The notes: generated by a model not told the origin, from the sequence alone. Positions 1 through 8,544 are shown, counted from the first letter of the stretch. The stretch: 44,129 nucleotides of DNA from SIG565 sp045647785 (GCA_045647785.1 JAZRMU010000001.1:1-44129), one strand, 5' to 3'. Numbers and translations: made by a program.

Positions 1-404
1 AGACCGGTGTTGCCTGAAGTACCCGAACCTTGGTTTCCGCTCTCCTGGTTTCCATTGCCTTGATTATCGTTTTCGCCACCCTGGGTTCCGCTACCGGTGT
101 TGCCCGACTCACCATTGCCACTGTCGCCATTTCCACTAGCAGGAGCTGTGGTCTGACTGCCGCCCGAGGTGCCGCTGCTTCCGCTACCGGAGCCATCCAG
201 TGTTTGGTTATTGTTATCACCACCGACAACATCGTCGAACGGAGTGGACTCCCCTTCCTTGCCTGCAAGTCCGCCCTCAACAATACCGCCTGCTTCGCCG
301 GAATTGTTGCTACCTGCATCATCAGTAACAGGGGGCTGCTTTTTGCAAGCCGAAAGAGTTAATATTAAACAAAGGGCAAAAATGACACATATAAACTTTT
401 TTAT
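1..404 (-). CDS. Low-complexity lipoprotein, partial, apparent AUA start
   Basis: The minus strand encodes a lipoprotein signal peptide ending in the lipobox LSAC, then about 110 residues almost wholly made of Gly, Ser, Asn, Thr, Gln and acidic residues; it is cut by the left window edge. It is a probable membrane-anchored disordered or linker protein of unknown function. No ATG, GTG or TTG lies in frame between the upstream in-frame TAG and the lipobox Cys. The SD AGGAGG (413-418) is 8 nt from ATA (402-404), which would give MKKFICVIF, a typical signal start. The nearby ATG (407-409) is out of frame and meets TAA after two codons. The gene follows the mreB-like gene by about 35 nt, so it is probably in the same operon. 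It resembles in composition the lipoprotein at 15585-16052. Confidence 0.7.
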   Translation of the reverse strand, partial: MKKFICVIFALCLILTLSACKKQPPVTDDAGSNNSGEAGGIVEGGLAGKEGESTPFDDVVGGDNNNQTLDGSGSGSSGTSGGSQTTAPASGNGDSGNGESGNTGSGTQGGENDNQGNGNQESGNQGSGTSGNTG

Positions 405-438
405 TTCATTTTCCTCCTAAATTAAATACTGCTCGAAT

Positions 439-1461
439 TTATTCAATCGCCAATTCTTTAATTGAACGGTATTGAAAATCTACATTTCCGAGCAAGCTCG
501 GGTTTTTAAGTGCTATTGCGGCACCGCGCACCACCGAGTGGGTTGGGTCGGAATCAATATGTACCTTTGCACCGAAATATTCTTCTATCAGCTCATGCAT
601 ACCGTTCATAAGCGAGGTGCCACCCGTGAGATAAATGCCATCGTTCATAACATCGGCAACAATATCCGGGTCGGTTTTTTCGAGCACCTTTCTGATAGCA
701 TTACAAATCGAATGCGCTGCCTCTGAAATTACACTATGCATTTCGGTTGAGGTTATTTCCAGCGTTTGCGGAAGCCCTGTGTAAATATTTCTGCCTTTAG
801 CAATTATGGCTATTTCCACAGGTCTTTTAACCGCTGTACCGATTTGCTTTTTCACCTTTTCAGCAGTAAGCCAACCAATTTCGACGCCATACTCCTTACG
901 GACATACTTAATTATCAATTCGTCGAAGGTGTTTCCAGCAACCTTAAATGAATCGCATTGAGCAATACCACCCATTGAAATGGTTGCAATATCAGTAGTT
1001 CCTGCTCCCATATCAATTATAAGGCTGCCGCGAGGCTGGGTGAAGTCAACGCCCATACCGATAGCCACCGCAATAGGATTTTCAATAACCGATACATTTC
1101 TGCCACCACCGGCTTCGACAACCTGCGCCATTGAATGATGCTGAAGCTCGGTTACGCCTGTAGGCAGAGCTGCCATAACGCGAGGTTTGAAAATCTTTCG
1201 TCCGAATGCCTCGTCCATATAATTTTTAAGCATCGCCTCTGCCAATTCGAGGTCGGCAATAGTACCGTTCTTAATAGGGTGAACACACACAAGACTATCC
1301 GGTGTTCTGCCAAGGGTCTGCAGAGCTTTATCGCCAAAATATATGGGTTGCCAGGTTTCGGCATCCACCGTTACTACGCTCGGCTTTTCCAAAACTATTT
1401 TTGAACTTGAAAAAATAACTGTTTTTGAGGAGCCAATATCTACTCCAATATCAGTCGTCAT
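439..1461 (-). CDS. MreB/Mbl-family actin-like protein
   Basis: A 340-residue actin-fold ATPase of the MreB family, the cytoplasmic filament that guides lateral cell-wall synthesis. Visible are phosphate 1 (DIGVDIGSSKT, residues 4-14), the ENPIAVAIGMG segment, phosphate 2 (IIDMGAGTTDIA) and the adenosine motif (LTGGTSLMNG), all in the normal order and at normal length. Phosphate 1 reads DIGSSKT instead of the DLGTANT usual for MreB, so this may be a divergent Mbl/MreBH-type paralog. It starts at ATG behind GGTGAT. It is not beside mreCD but downstream of comF and recD2, 30 nt after comF, and upstream of the AUA-start lipoprotein. The family is certain; the subtype is not. Confidence 0.88.
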   Translation of the reverse strand: MTTDIGVDIGSSKTVIFSSSKIVLEKPSVVTVDAETWQPIYFGDKALQTLGRTPDSLVCVHPIKNGTIADLELAEAMLKNYMDEAFGRKIFKPRVMAALPTGVTELQHHSMAQVVEAGGGRNVSVIENPIAVAIGMGVDFTQPRGSLIIDMGAGTTDIATISMGGIAQCDSFKVAGNTFDELIIKYVRKEYGVEIGWLTAEKVKKQIGTAVKRPVEIAIIAKGRNIYTGLPQTLEITSTEMHSVISEAAHSICNAIRKVLEKTDPDIVADVMNDGIYLTGGTSLMNGMHELIEEYFGAKVHIDSDPTHSVVRGAAIALKNPSLLGNVDFQYRSIKELAIE

Positions 1462-1491
1462 CTATATCACCGATTATATTATATAGTATTC

Positions 1492-2193
1492 CTATGATTT
1501 TTTCAACTGTTGTTTTTTATGGAAATTCGAAACAGCAGTTACACAGTAAACATTGCGCACTCCCGCAAACAAAATCTGCCTTGAGCACTCATCGAGCGTA
1601 GCACCTGTCGTTTTAATATCGTCGACAAGCAATACATTATCAGCGTCCATTGCTTCACAGCCATAAACACCCTTTATATTACGCATACGGTCATTATAAT
1701 TCATTGTGTGTTGGGCTTTATTCTTCTTGAGCTTTTTAAGATTGTTTAGATATGGCACACCGAGGCTCTTCGCAATTTTGCGCGCCAGTACCTCACTTTG
1801 ATTAAAGCCCACCAATATTTTCTTTGAGCGCTGCATTGGTACGCTTAAAACCGCATCGAATGTAACGGCTCCAAACGCCGATTTTACACAAGCCGTCATT
1901 TCCTCGCTCAAAAAATCTGCCACCTCAATATTGCCGCGGAATTTAAGGTTATTTACCGTTTGCTTTGAAATTTCGCCGTGATAAAACGGCGATGCTGCAC
2001 CCGCAAAATGGAAGGTGCGAAATTTACAATCGCAGCCGCGCTTATCGTTGCCGCAAACAGTACAGAGCCTTTTGACCCTTTCGATTTTGCTGTTGCAGCT
2101 TTCGCACAAGCGCTCATTTCTGCCGATTAATGTGTTACAACTAGCACACCTTGAGGGGAAAAGCAACCACAAAATATAATTAATCATTTTCAT
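1492..2193 (-). CDS. comF: ComF-family phosphoribosyltransferase-like protein
   Basis: A 233-residue ComF/GntX-family protein. The N-terminus has a zinc ribbon (CASCNTLIGRNERLCESC, then CTVC and the CDC pair near residues 16-56) and the C-terminal half is a type I phosphoribosyltransferase fold with the PRPP loop VLLVDDIKTTGATLDEC. In naturally competent bacteria ComF acts in uptake of single-stranded DNA after transport; many non-competent species also carry it. The start ATG lies inside the end of recD2 (14-bp overlap), with only a weak SD, which implies translational coupling. The neighbourhood (recD2, comF) is consistent with a role in DNA metabolism. Confidence 0.9.
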   Translation of the reverse strand: MKMINYILWLLFPSRCASCNTLIGRNERLCESCNSKIERVKRLCTVCGNDKRGCDCKFRTFHFAGAASPFYHGEISKQTVNNLKFRGNIEVADFLSEEMTACVKSAFGAVTFDAVLSVPMQRSKKILVGFNQSEVLARKIAKSLGVPYLNNLKKLKKNKAQHTMNYNDRMRNIKGVYGCEAMDADNVLLVDDIKTTGATLDECSRQILFAGVRNVYCVTAVSNFHKKQQLKKS

Positions 2194-4402
2194 AATTTCT
2201 TTTTAAAAAATGCCCAAAGCCTGTGTATCTCAACGCCTTTCGGTCGTTATCCACCATACGGCAGATTACCGAAGGCTCACCTATTACAATTAATAATTTT
2301 TTAGCCCTTGTAACGGCGGTATATAGCAGATTTCGGTAGCAAAGCTTACTGGGCACCTCACAAAGCGGCATTATAACACACTCAAACTCACTACCCTGAC
2401 TTTTATGAACGGTTATAGCGTATGCCAGCTCTAATTGCCCCAGCTCCTCGCCGGAATATATAACACTTTTTCCATCGAAATCTACCGTAACGGAATTGAA
2501 GCGTTTTTCAACCCTCGTTACATAGCCTATGTCTCCGTTAAACACACCGCTGCCTGTTTCGCCGTTCTCGGCTTCCCAAACAATATCGTAATTGTTTTTA
2601 ATCTGCATTACCTTGTCGCCGGTGCGGATATATCCGCCCTTAAAATTCATCTCCTCGGTTTTGCGACTTCTTGGGTTAAGCGCATTCTGCAAAACCGCAT
2701 TAAGATTAGCAGTTCCCGTACTGAATTTTTTAGAGGGGCAAAGTATTTGAATATCGTCCTTACCTGAAAAGCCGTAGGCACTAGGCAACCTCTCGGTTAC
2801 AAGGCTCGCTATTTCGCCCACCGCATTATCAGGATAATCGGTGCGCAAAAAAAAGCAGTCCGACTCTTTAGTGTTGGAAAATTCGGGATAAGCTCCACCA
2901 ACTATCTTATGGGCGTTGGTTACAATAAAACTGCTTTCAGCTTGTCGAAAGATAGTTTTAAGGGTTACATTAGGAACTTCTGAAAATTCAAGCAAATCAC
3001 TCAAAACATTGCCCGCTCCCACGCTTGGCAGCTGATTGGAATCACCTACCATAATAAGTCGAGAGCCAACTCGAAGGGCTCTTAATACCCCCTCAAGCAA
3101 AAAGGTATCTACCATTGACATTTCATCAAGGATAAGTACATCGCAGTCGAGTGGATTCTTATCATTTCTGCAAAAGGTTTGACGGGTATCATCCTCATTA
3201 ACATATTCAGCCTCAAGCAAACGGTGAATGGTTTTTGCAGGCAATCCCGTGAGCTCAGTTATTCTGCGCGCAGCACGACCCGTTGGTGCTGCAAGCACAA
3301 TATTAAGTCCACGCTGCTCAAACAGTTCAATTATCGCGCCAAGTGTTGTCGTTTTACCCGTACCCGGTCCGCCTGTCAAAATAAAAACACCACTGCTGTT
3401 AGCCGCTTTTATTGCCTCACGCTGAAGTGGGGCAAACTTTATTTTCAGCTTGTTTTCTATGTTATCGATTTCAAGCTCATCTAACGCGAAAAGCTTTTCA
3501 GCATAATCCTGAAGCACCTTTAAGCGAGCGGCAGAATACCGTTCGCTTTTATAATAATCCGGCAGAAAAACAAACGGAATTCCGCCGATTTCTTCACGCA
3601 CCAGCTTCATACTGCCGCAAGCATCAGCAATTGCTGCTTCAACCAAGCTTTTCTCAACCTCAAGCAGCTCTGCAGCTACTGCACATAGCTTATCATACGG
3701 AAGGCAGGTATGGGAATTAAGCGTATTACGAGAAAGAACAAAGATAACACCCGCTAAAACGCGTTCGCTGTTTTGTGCGGGGATTTTATAAAACTCTGCT
3801 ATCTCCTCCACCCTATCAAACGGGAAGGCTATACCCTCACTACAGAGAATATATGGATTTTGCTCGATTTTTGCTACCGCCTCGGTGCCAAGCCTCCTGA
3901 AAATTTTAAGCGCTTCAGGCGGAGTTACATTAAATGCCGATAATTTAAGCAGAATTTCACGCATACCAAACTGATTTTTATAAGCCTCGCTGATAGCCAA
4001 AGCTTTTTCATATGAAACGCCCTTTATTCTTACCAGTTTTTCGGGGCTGTTTTCGATAATGTCAAGGCTTTTATCGCCGAACTCCTGAACGATTCGCCTT
4101 GCGGTTGCAGGTCCAACACCTCTAATAGAGCCACTTGCAAGATATTTCATAATGGATGCCGCATCTTCTTTAATAATGCGCTCAAAAAAGTCCACCTTAA
4201 GCTGTTCGCCATAGGTTGGATGCAAAACGTACTCGCCGATGCAGTTGATATACTCGCCCTCACAGACATAGGGCATAATTCCAACGGCAGTGATATCCTC
4301 ACTACCGTTAGTTATGGTAAGCACCGTGTATCCGTTGCTCTCGTTTTTATATGTAATTCTCTCAACCGTTCCGCTAAAGGTTACCTTGTTCTTCTCTTCC
4401 AT
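2180..4402 (-). CDS. recD2: RecD2-type ATP-dependent DNA helicase
   Basis: A superfamily 1B 5'-3' helicase of the RecD2 class, which works outside RecBCD in DNA repair and replication. About 740 residues, the usual size. The N-terminal OB-like domain (FSGTVERITYKNESNGYTVL) and tandem helix-hairpin-helix region (RGVGPATARRIV, RIKGVSYEKA) precede the motor: Walker A GGPGTGKTTT, Walker B DEMSMVD, GDSNQLPSVGAG, and the C-terminal UvrD-like motif TVHKSQGSEF. An ATG at 4429 is possible, but the ATG at 4402 has GGAG at 6-nt spacing and gives MEEKNKVTFSG, so I use it. It overlaps the upstream small membrane ORF by 29 bp and the downstream comF by 14 bp: one operon. Confidence 0.95.
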   Translation of the reverse strand: MEEKNKVTFSGTVERITYKNESNGYTVLTITNGSEDITAVGIMPYVCEGEYINCIGEYVLHPTYGEQLKVDFFERIIKEDAASIMKYLASGSIRGVGPATARRIVQEFGDKSLDIIENSPEKLVRIKGVSYEKALAISEAYKNQFGMREILLKLSAFNVTPPEALKIFRRLGTEAVAKIEQNPYILCSEGIAFPFDRVEEIAEFYKIPAQNSERVLAGVIFVLSRNTLNSHTCLPYDKLCAVAAELLEVEKSLVEAAIADACGSMKLVREEIGGIPFVFLPDYYKSERYSAARLKVLQDYAEKLFALDELEIDNIENKLKIKFAPLQREAIKAANSSGVFILTGGPGTGKTTTLGAIIELFEQRGLNIVLAAPTGRAARRITELTGLPAKTIHRLLEAEYVNEDDTRQTFCRNDKNPLDCDVLILDEMSMVDTFLLEGVLRALRVGSRLIMVGDSNQLPSVGAGNVLSDLLEFSEVPNVTLKTIFRQAESSFIVTNAHKIVGGAYPEFSNTKESDCFFLRTDYPDNAVGEIASLVTERLPSAYGFSGKDDIQILCPSKKFSTGTANLNAVLQNALNPRSRKTEEMNFKGGYIRTGDKVMQIKNNYDIVWEAENGETGSGVFNGDIGYVTRVEKRFNSVTVDFDGKSVIYSGEELGQLELAYAITVHKSQGSEFECVIMPLCEVPSKLCYRNLLYTAVTRAKKLLIVIGEPSVICRMVDNDRKALRYTGFGHFLKRNYEND

Positions 4403-4706
4403 ATAAAACTCCGTTTTTAAATTCCGCATAGCTACTGCTATACTCTTTTTTTAGCTCGTTTATTTTATCCTCGGCAAGATTATCTGTCAAAAACACCGCT
4501 TTATCAGCATATTTGCTGCCAGACCACCTGAACTCACACAACACCGAAAGCACCTGCTCCTCGGCATAAAGTTCATCTAGTTTCACAAGCAAGCATCTTC
4601 TTGGCATACGCTTTGGGCGTGTAAGATAAAGTGCTGCGGAGTGAATAATTTCAGAAATACCGATAATCAACAAAAACACTGCACAGACATATATAATCAC
4701 TTCCAT
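4374..4706 (-). CDS. Small membrane-anchored protein of unknown function
   Basis: A 110-residue protein with one N-terminal transmembrane helix (about residues 3-28), a basic stop-transfer segment (RPKRMPRR), and a cytoplasmic part rich in charged residues that looks like a small alpha/beta domain (CLLVKLDELYAEEQVLSVLCEF). I do not recognise a family. It begins at ATG behind GAGGTG and its end overlaps the recD2 start by 29 bp, so it is probably the first gene of the recD2-comF-mreB-like operon. It lies just downstream of cdaR but is separated from it by a strong hairpin. The ORF is convincing from its SD, length and coupling; the role is open. Confidence 0.75.
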   Translation of the reverse strand: MEVIIYVCAVFLLIIGISEIIHSAALYLTRPKRMPRRCLLVKLDELYAEEQVLSVLCEFRWSGSKYADKAVFLTDNLAEDKINELKKEYSSSYAEFKNGVLYGREEQGNL

Positions 4707-4752
4707 AAAAACACCTCAAACCATATTATGCTAAAGGTGCTTTGTATGTAAC

Positions 4753-4776
4753 AAGGGAGGTCGACCGACCTCCCTT
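4753..4776 (-). terminator. Hairpin after cdaR, probable terminator
   Basis: An 11-bp perfect inverted repeat (AAGGGAGGTCG / CGACCTCCCTT) with a 2-nt centre lies directly after the cdaR stop. The following bases in the minus direction are only moderately U-rich (TTGTTACAT), so termination may be partial. Confidence 0.6.
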
Positions 4777-4780
4777 AAAA

Positions 4781-6046
4781 TTATTCGACCTTAACGGCTG
4801 CCTGATATGTGCCGACCGTCCAGATGTTAGGATACTTATCGCACTTGATAGTTACTGTTACAATATAGTCTCCCTGATTACGGTCAGTTAAATCAATAAC
4901 TGCATAAAGATCGCTTGCCTTTACTGAATGAATTGCATTTGAAGGACCGCACATCTTAACATTTTTAATTGAACTCTTAAGGCTCACATTAAAGTTTTGG
5001 CTGTTTGACTGCGCTGTAATATTAGACACAGTGAAGCTCTTTTCGGCAAAATTCGAAGCATCAATTTTAACATTAACCGTTGTTATCGGGTCAATTGTTG
5101 TAACGCCGTTCGGGATTACAAGTTCCATATCAAAGCTGCTGTTGACCTTTGTTATCTCATTGAAATCAATGGGCGCGAGCTCTATAAATGAAAGGCTGTC
5201 GATAGTTTCGGCAGGACCTGCAATAGTAACATCATTAGCCGAAAGTGTAGCCGCGATAGGTGTTTCGGCATAGCCTGCGGGTGCATTTATATAGGTCGGC
5301 TTAATTGGCACTGTTTTGCTCTTGAGAATCGGCTGTGAAATTTTAACCTTTGTAGCACTTAAGGTGAATTTCGTTAAATCAATTTCCTTGCCCGCATCAT
5401 CAAGCAGACTTATTTTTCCGTCATACGACTTTGTTTCGGAAAGCACATCATTAGTTTCCGCAAAGGCTATAACCGACTGAATTTTCTGCATTTCGCTGCG
5501 CGGTCCCTTAACGGTTATTGTAGCACTTGCGATATCGCTTATAATCGGGTCGCCCTTTTCAAGACCTGAGACCGCTGCAACACCTGTAATTTTAGGAATA
5601 ACTGTAAATTCCTTTGTATCTATATAATCGAAGGTTGCTGTTATAACCGAGGGTGTTATTGAAACAACGCTATACTCCCCTGCCATTGATTTTTTGTTTG
5701 CCGATAGCATCAGCTGATATGTGCCGGGCTTTGTTACCTCTGACACCGAAGCATATATAGTTATATCCTCCGAACCGATACCGTTAAGCACATAGGCAGG
5801 CCCACTTAATTTCACCGATACTGTTTGCTCGGTAACACCGCTTATTTCGTCGAGTCCTAACTGGCTGGCAACCGAGCCTGCAGTTTCAAGAGAAACCGAC
5901 ACCTTTGTTAAGTTTTTCTCAATGGTGGGTGTTTCGCCCGTTACAACAGCAAGCCAAAAAACAAAAGCGAAAACAATAGATAAGGCTACTACAAGTTTTT
6001 TATTATCAAGTATCTTTCTTAAAGAAAAATCAAAATTCAATTTCAT
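4781..6046 (-). CDS. cdaR: CdaR, YbbR-domain regulator of CdaA
   Basis: A 421-residue extracytoplasmic protein with one N-terminal transmembrane helix (about residues 15-38), followed by repeated YbbR domains. The repeat pattern is visible as recurring stretches such as KTVPIKPTYINAPAGY, VTIAGPAETIDSLS and TITVKGPRSEMQKIQSV. In Bacillus, Listeria and relatives CdaR binds the diadenylate cyclase CdaA and modulates it. Its gene lies 15 nt downstream of cdaA, with SD GGAG right after the cdaA stop. The usual third gene of this locus, glmM, is not next: a hairpin and an unrelated operon follow. Confidence 0.9.
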   Translation of the reverse strand: MKLNFDFSLRKILDNKKLVVALSIVFAFVFWLAVVTGETPTIEKNLTKVSVSLETAGSVASQLGLDEISGVTEQTVSVKLSGPAYVLNGIGSEDITIYASVSEVTKPGTYQLMLSANKKSMAGEYSVVSITPSVITATFDYIDTKEFTVIPKITGVAAVSGLEKGDPIISDIASATITVKGPRSEMQKIQSVIAFAETNDVLSETKSYDGKISLLDDAGKEIDLTKFTLSATKVKISQPILKSKTVPIKPTYINAPAGYAETPIAATLSANDVTIAGPAETIDSLSFIELAPIDFNEITKVNSSFDMELVIPNGVTTIDPITTVNVKIDASNFAEKSFTVSNITAQSNSQNFNVSLKSSIKNVKMCGPSNAIHSVKASDLYAVIDLTDRNQGDYIVTVTIKCDKYPNIWTVGTYQAAVKVE

Positions 6047-6061
6047 ATCTTTTTCTCCGAT

Positions 6062-6973
6062 TTATTCTTCCGTAGTTGTTTGCTCGCCATCGTTTTTATC
6101 CGCCCTTTTGAAAACACCCGACAACAAATCAAGAGTTCTGCGGTAGAACGGCTTTTTAGCGGTATCGTCTTGCGAATAAAGCTTTTCAATCAGCGCCTCT
6201 TTAAGAGTTACCGAATTATAACCGCGAGTTATGTTTCCGCCATCGCAAACAGATATCATACCTGTTTCCTCGGAGACAACAACCACAACCGCATCTGACG
6301 ATTCACTCATACCGATAGCGGCGCGGTGTCGAGTGCCAAGCTGCGAATTAAGCTCGTTATTACTTGTGAGCGGTAAAATACAACCGGCAGATACTATTCG
6401 GTTTCCGCGGATTACCATACCGCCATCGTGCAGCGGAGACTTCGGATAAAAAATATTTTGAATAAGTTCAGTGGAAATAGAAGCATCAACATCGGTTCCG
6501 CTATCGGCAATTTCGCCAAGCGGTGTTCTGCGCTCGATAACTATCAAAGCGCCGATTTTCTTTTCCTGCATATTGTTTACTGCTTTACAGATTTCATTAA
6601 GACGCAAATACTGCTCTTGGTACTCAACATCCGAGAGTTGTCCCCTGCCGAGTGAGGGGATGCGGCTATGGCCCACTTTTTCAAGCATCCTTCTAATTTC
6701 AGGATGGAAAATTATTACAGCAACTACAAGCAACGAATCGGTTAATTTAAGAATCAACCATTTAACCGTTACAAGATCAAACCAGTTGGCAATCAAGTAC
6801 GCACCAAAAACAACGGCAATACCCTTTATGAGCTGACCTGCGCGGGTCTCCTTAAAAAACTCGATAGCCTTATAGATAATAAACGCGATAACGGCAATAT
6901 CTATAAGGTCGAATATACGAATATTTGAAATAACATACAGCAGTTGGCTCCAAAAAGCAGCTAATGTTTGCAT
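6062..6973 (-). CDS. cdaA: CdaA, membrane diadenylate cyclase
   Basis: Makes c-di-AMP from two ATP at the membrane; c-di-AMP controls potassium and osmolyte uptake and cell-wall homeostasis. Three transmembrane helices lie in residues 20-90, followed by a DisA_N catalytic domain. The catalytic motifs are HDGG (residues 182-185) and RHR (215-217, in GTRHRAAIGMSE). The first motif is DGG rather than the more common DGA, probably a tolerated variant. The length of 303 residues is slightly above the typical value because of a C-terminal extension rich in charged residues. It starts at ATG with AGGAG upstream and has a clear promoter at 7005-7033. It is the first gene of cdaA-cdaR. Confidence 0.94.
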   Translation of the reverse strand: MQTLAAFWSQLLYVISNIRIFDLIDIAVIAFIIYKAIEFFKETRAGQLIKGIAVVFGAYLIANWFDLVTVKWLILKLTDSLLVVAVIIFHPEIRRMLEKVGHSRIPSLGRGQLSDVEYQEQYLRLNEICKAVNNMQEKKIGALIVIERRTPLGEIADSGTDVDASISTELIQNIFYPKSPLHDGGMVIRGNRIVSAGCILPLTSNNELNSQLGTRHRAAIGMSESSDAVVVVVSEETGMISVCDGGNITRGYNSVTLKEALIEKLYSQDDTAKKPFYRRTLDLLSGVFKRADKNDGEQTTTEE

Positions 6974-7004
6974 AATTCTTGCTCTCCTATAGTTTTATAT
7001 ATTT

Positions 7005-7033
7005 ATAATAACATAATATATCCGCTGTATCAA
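7005..7033 (-). promoter_or_regulatory. Promoter of cdaA-cdaR
   Basis: On the minus strand, TTGATA (7028-7033) and TATTAT (7005-7010) are separated by exactly 17 nt, just upstream of the cdaA SD. Confidence 0.7.
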
Positions 7034-7051
7034 CACATAAATTTAATTTTT

Positions 7052-8194
7052 TTATATTTTTTTAATAACAGATAAAAAGCAGTCGATTTGTGCTTCGTTA
7101 TTGAAAATTCCAGTGCTCACCCGCACAGTGCCGATATCCTCTGTACCAAGCGTTTTATGGGCTGTTGGCGCGCAGTGCAGTCCCGAACGAACAGCAATGT
7201 TTGCGTCTGCCAAATGCCCCGCAACATCATCACAATGCCTATTTTTCACATTAAAGCTCAAAACGGGCACATTCTTCTTATAAATCGGCAAATCGGTATA
7301 CAATAAAGCACTTTCCATTGCCTTAAGCCCCAAATATGCCCTCTTGATAAGCGCTAATTCATGGCGATAAATGTTATCGGTTCCGCGCGCTTTCACAAAA
7401 TCCATCGCGGCATTTAGCGCAAAGATAGCGGGCAAATTCACAGTGCCGCTCTCTATTTTTTCGGGCATTTCGTCGGGCTGTGAAAAATCCGAGGAAAATG
7501 AGCCGGTTCCTCCCTCTATTACCGTGTATAAAAGCGGCTTCCGACATATCAAAACGCCTATTCCCATCGGTGCAAAAAGCCCTTTATGAGGCGCCACTGC
7601 TAAATAGTCTATATTCATTTTTGCCATATTTATCTCTATTACACCGGCAGTTTGGGCAGCATCTACCGCAAAGGGTATCCCGCGGCTTTTTGCTACAGAG
7701 CCGATAAGCTCCACAGGCATAATTTTTCCTGTTACATTTGAAGCGTGTGTTGAAAAAATCAGCTTTGTATTGGACCTTATTTTTTCGGCAAAACGACCTG
7801 CTATTTCCTCATCACTGCCGCTTGTTTCCACGGTGCTATACTGCACCCCACAGTTTTTGCAAAGAGCATGAAGCGGACGCATTACAGCATTATGCTCAAG
7901 ATCAGATATCACTATATGCCCGCCACCTGCCAGCAAGCCCTTTAATATGCAATTAATCGAGTGGGTACAGTTAGCCGTAAAAGCCACCTGTTCACTGCCT
8001 TCAGCCCCAAAAAAATCGGCAAGCTTTTGCCTTGTTTCATAAACCTTCTGCGAAGCAGCAAGAGACCGCCGATATCCGCCTCTGCCCGCATTCACACTAT
8101 AATTTTTAAGCGCATTTATCTCCGCCGCAATAACGCTTGGCGGCTTAAAGCCGCCGGTTGCGGCATTATCAAGATATATCATAAAATCCCCCAT
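7052..8194 (-). CDS. Cysteine desulfurase (class V aminotransferase fold)
   Basis: A PLP enzyme that takes sulfur (or selenium) from cysteine. Fold-type I landmarks: YLDNAATGG near the N-terminus, DAAQTAG (179-185), the PLP lysine in HKGLFAPMG (K204), and the catalytic Cys in RSGLHCAPTAH (C341). It is 380 residues and belongs to the desulfurase subgroup found alone in clostridia, distinct from the NifS at 34153. The upstream neighbour is a DUF3343 protein, a family suggested to carry sulfur or selenium, so the two may form a transfer pair. ATG 8194 has AAGGAGG at good spacing; ATG 8182 (MIYLDN) is a possible second start. The SD lies within a strong hairpin (8203-8239). Confidence 0.9.
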   Translation of the reverse strand: MGDFMIYLDNAATGGFKPPSVIAAEINALKNYSVNAGRGGYRRSLAASQKVYETRQKLADFFGAEGSEQVAFTANCTHSINCILKGLLAGGGHIVISDLEHNAVMRPLHALCKNCGVQYSTVETSGSDEEIAGRFAEKIRSNTKLIFSTHASNVTGKIMPVELIGSVAKSRGIPFAVDAAQTAGVIEINMAKMNIDYLAVAPHKGLFAPMGIGVLICRKPLLYTVIEGGTGSFSSDFSQPDEMPEKIESGTVNLPAIFALNAAMDFVKARGTDNIYRHELALIKRAYLGLKAMESALLYTDLPIYKKNVPVLSFNVKNRHCDDVAGHLADANIAVRSGLHCAPTAHKTLGTEDIGTVRVSTGIFNNEAQIDCFLSVIKKI

Positions 8195-8202
8195 ATAATA
8201 AA

Positions 8203-8239
8203 CCTCCTTCGGGCGGTGCAGTGCCTTACCCGAAAGAGG
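8203..8239 (-). promoter_or_regulatory. Hairpin that buries the cysteine desulfurase ribosome binding site
   Basis: In the mRNA, CCUCUUUCGGG (8239-8229) can pair with CCCGAAGGAGG (8213-8203): 11 pairs with one G-U, and a 15-nt loop. The 3' arm is the full SD of the desulfurase gene. This is seen directly; a regulatory role is inferred. It matches no riboswitch class I can name. Confidence 0.5.
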
Positions 8240-8256
8240 ACGCTAAAACATTTGCG

Positions 8257-8475
8257 TTAATTAAGCTGTTTAATTTCATAAATTTTTACATTCGCCGCGC
8301 GCAGCAGCGCCTCGGCTTTTTGGGGGTCTCCACCGAAAATTATACCGTAGCCACAGCCTATTTTGGCGCTCCCCGAAAGCCGCTCTATCGCCGCACTGTA
8401 TCCGTTTTTCAAAAGAATATCCCTACCCTTTATTGCATAGGTTACAGTGCCGGTAGAAACTCTGTATCTTTGCAT
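8257..8475 (-). CDS. DUF3343 protein, putative Se/S carrier-like
   Basis: A 72-residue protein that matches the DUF3343 family in size and pattern: a short beta-alpha-beta fold with a conserved Cys (AKIGCGYGIIF, near residue 41) and a C-terminal segment (AANVKIYEIKQL). The family is often described as Se/S carrier-like and often sits beside cysteine desulfurases, as here; that function is not proven. SD AGAGGGG precedes the ATG by 8 nt. The desulfurase starts 63 nt further on, after a SD-sequestering hairpin, so the two are probably transcribed together but translated under separate control. Confidence 0.75.
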   Translation of the reverse strand: MQRYRVSTGTVTYAIKGRDILLKNGYSAAIERLSGSAKIGCGYGIIFGGDPQKAEALLRAANVKIYEIKQLN

Positions 8476-8544
8476 TTTTTAATCCCCTCTTGGCAAAGTT
8501 ATGCCTTTTACATATTATGCAAAGCATTATTTTTGGTGTGGGAA

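Noticed and set aside
30..420. Plus-strand open frames across the lipoprotein gene
   Set aside because: They are antisense to a low-complexity minus-strand gene with a signal peptide and SD; repeats of GGT/AAC-type codons open other frames by chance.
7052..8194. Selenocysteine or UGA recoding in the desulfurase region
   Set aside because: The active-site residue is an ordinary TGC/TGT Cys and no in-frame TGA with a following SECIS-like hairpin is seen.
8203..8239. Glycine or other named riboswitch in the desulfurase leader
   Set aside because: The GAAGGAGG string recalls glycine aptamers, but the conserved CUCUCAGG part and the rest of the fold are missing.
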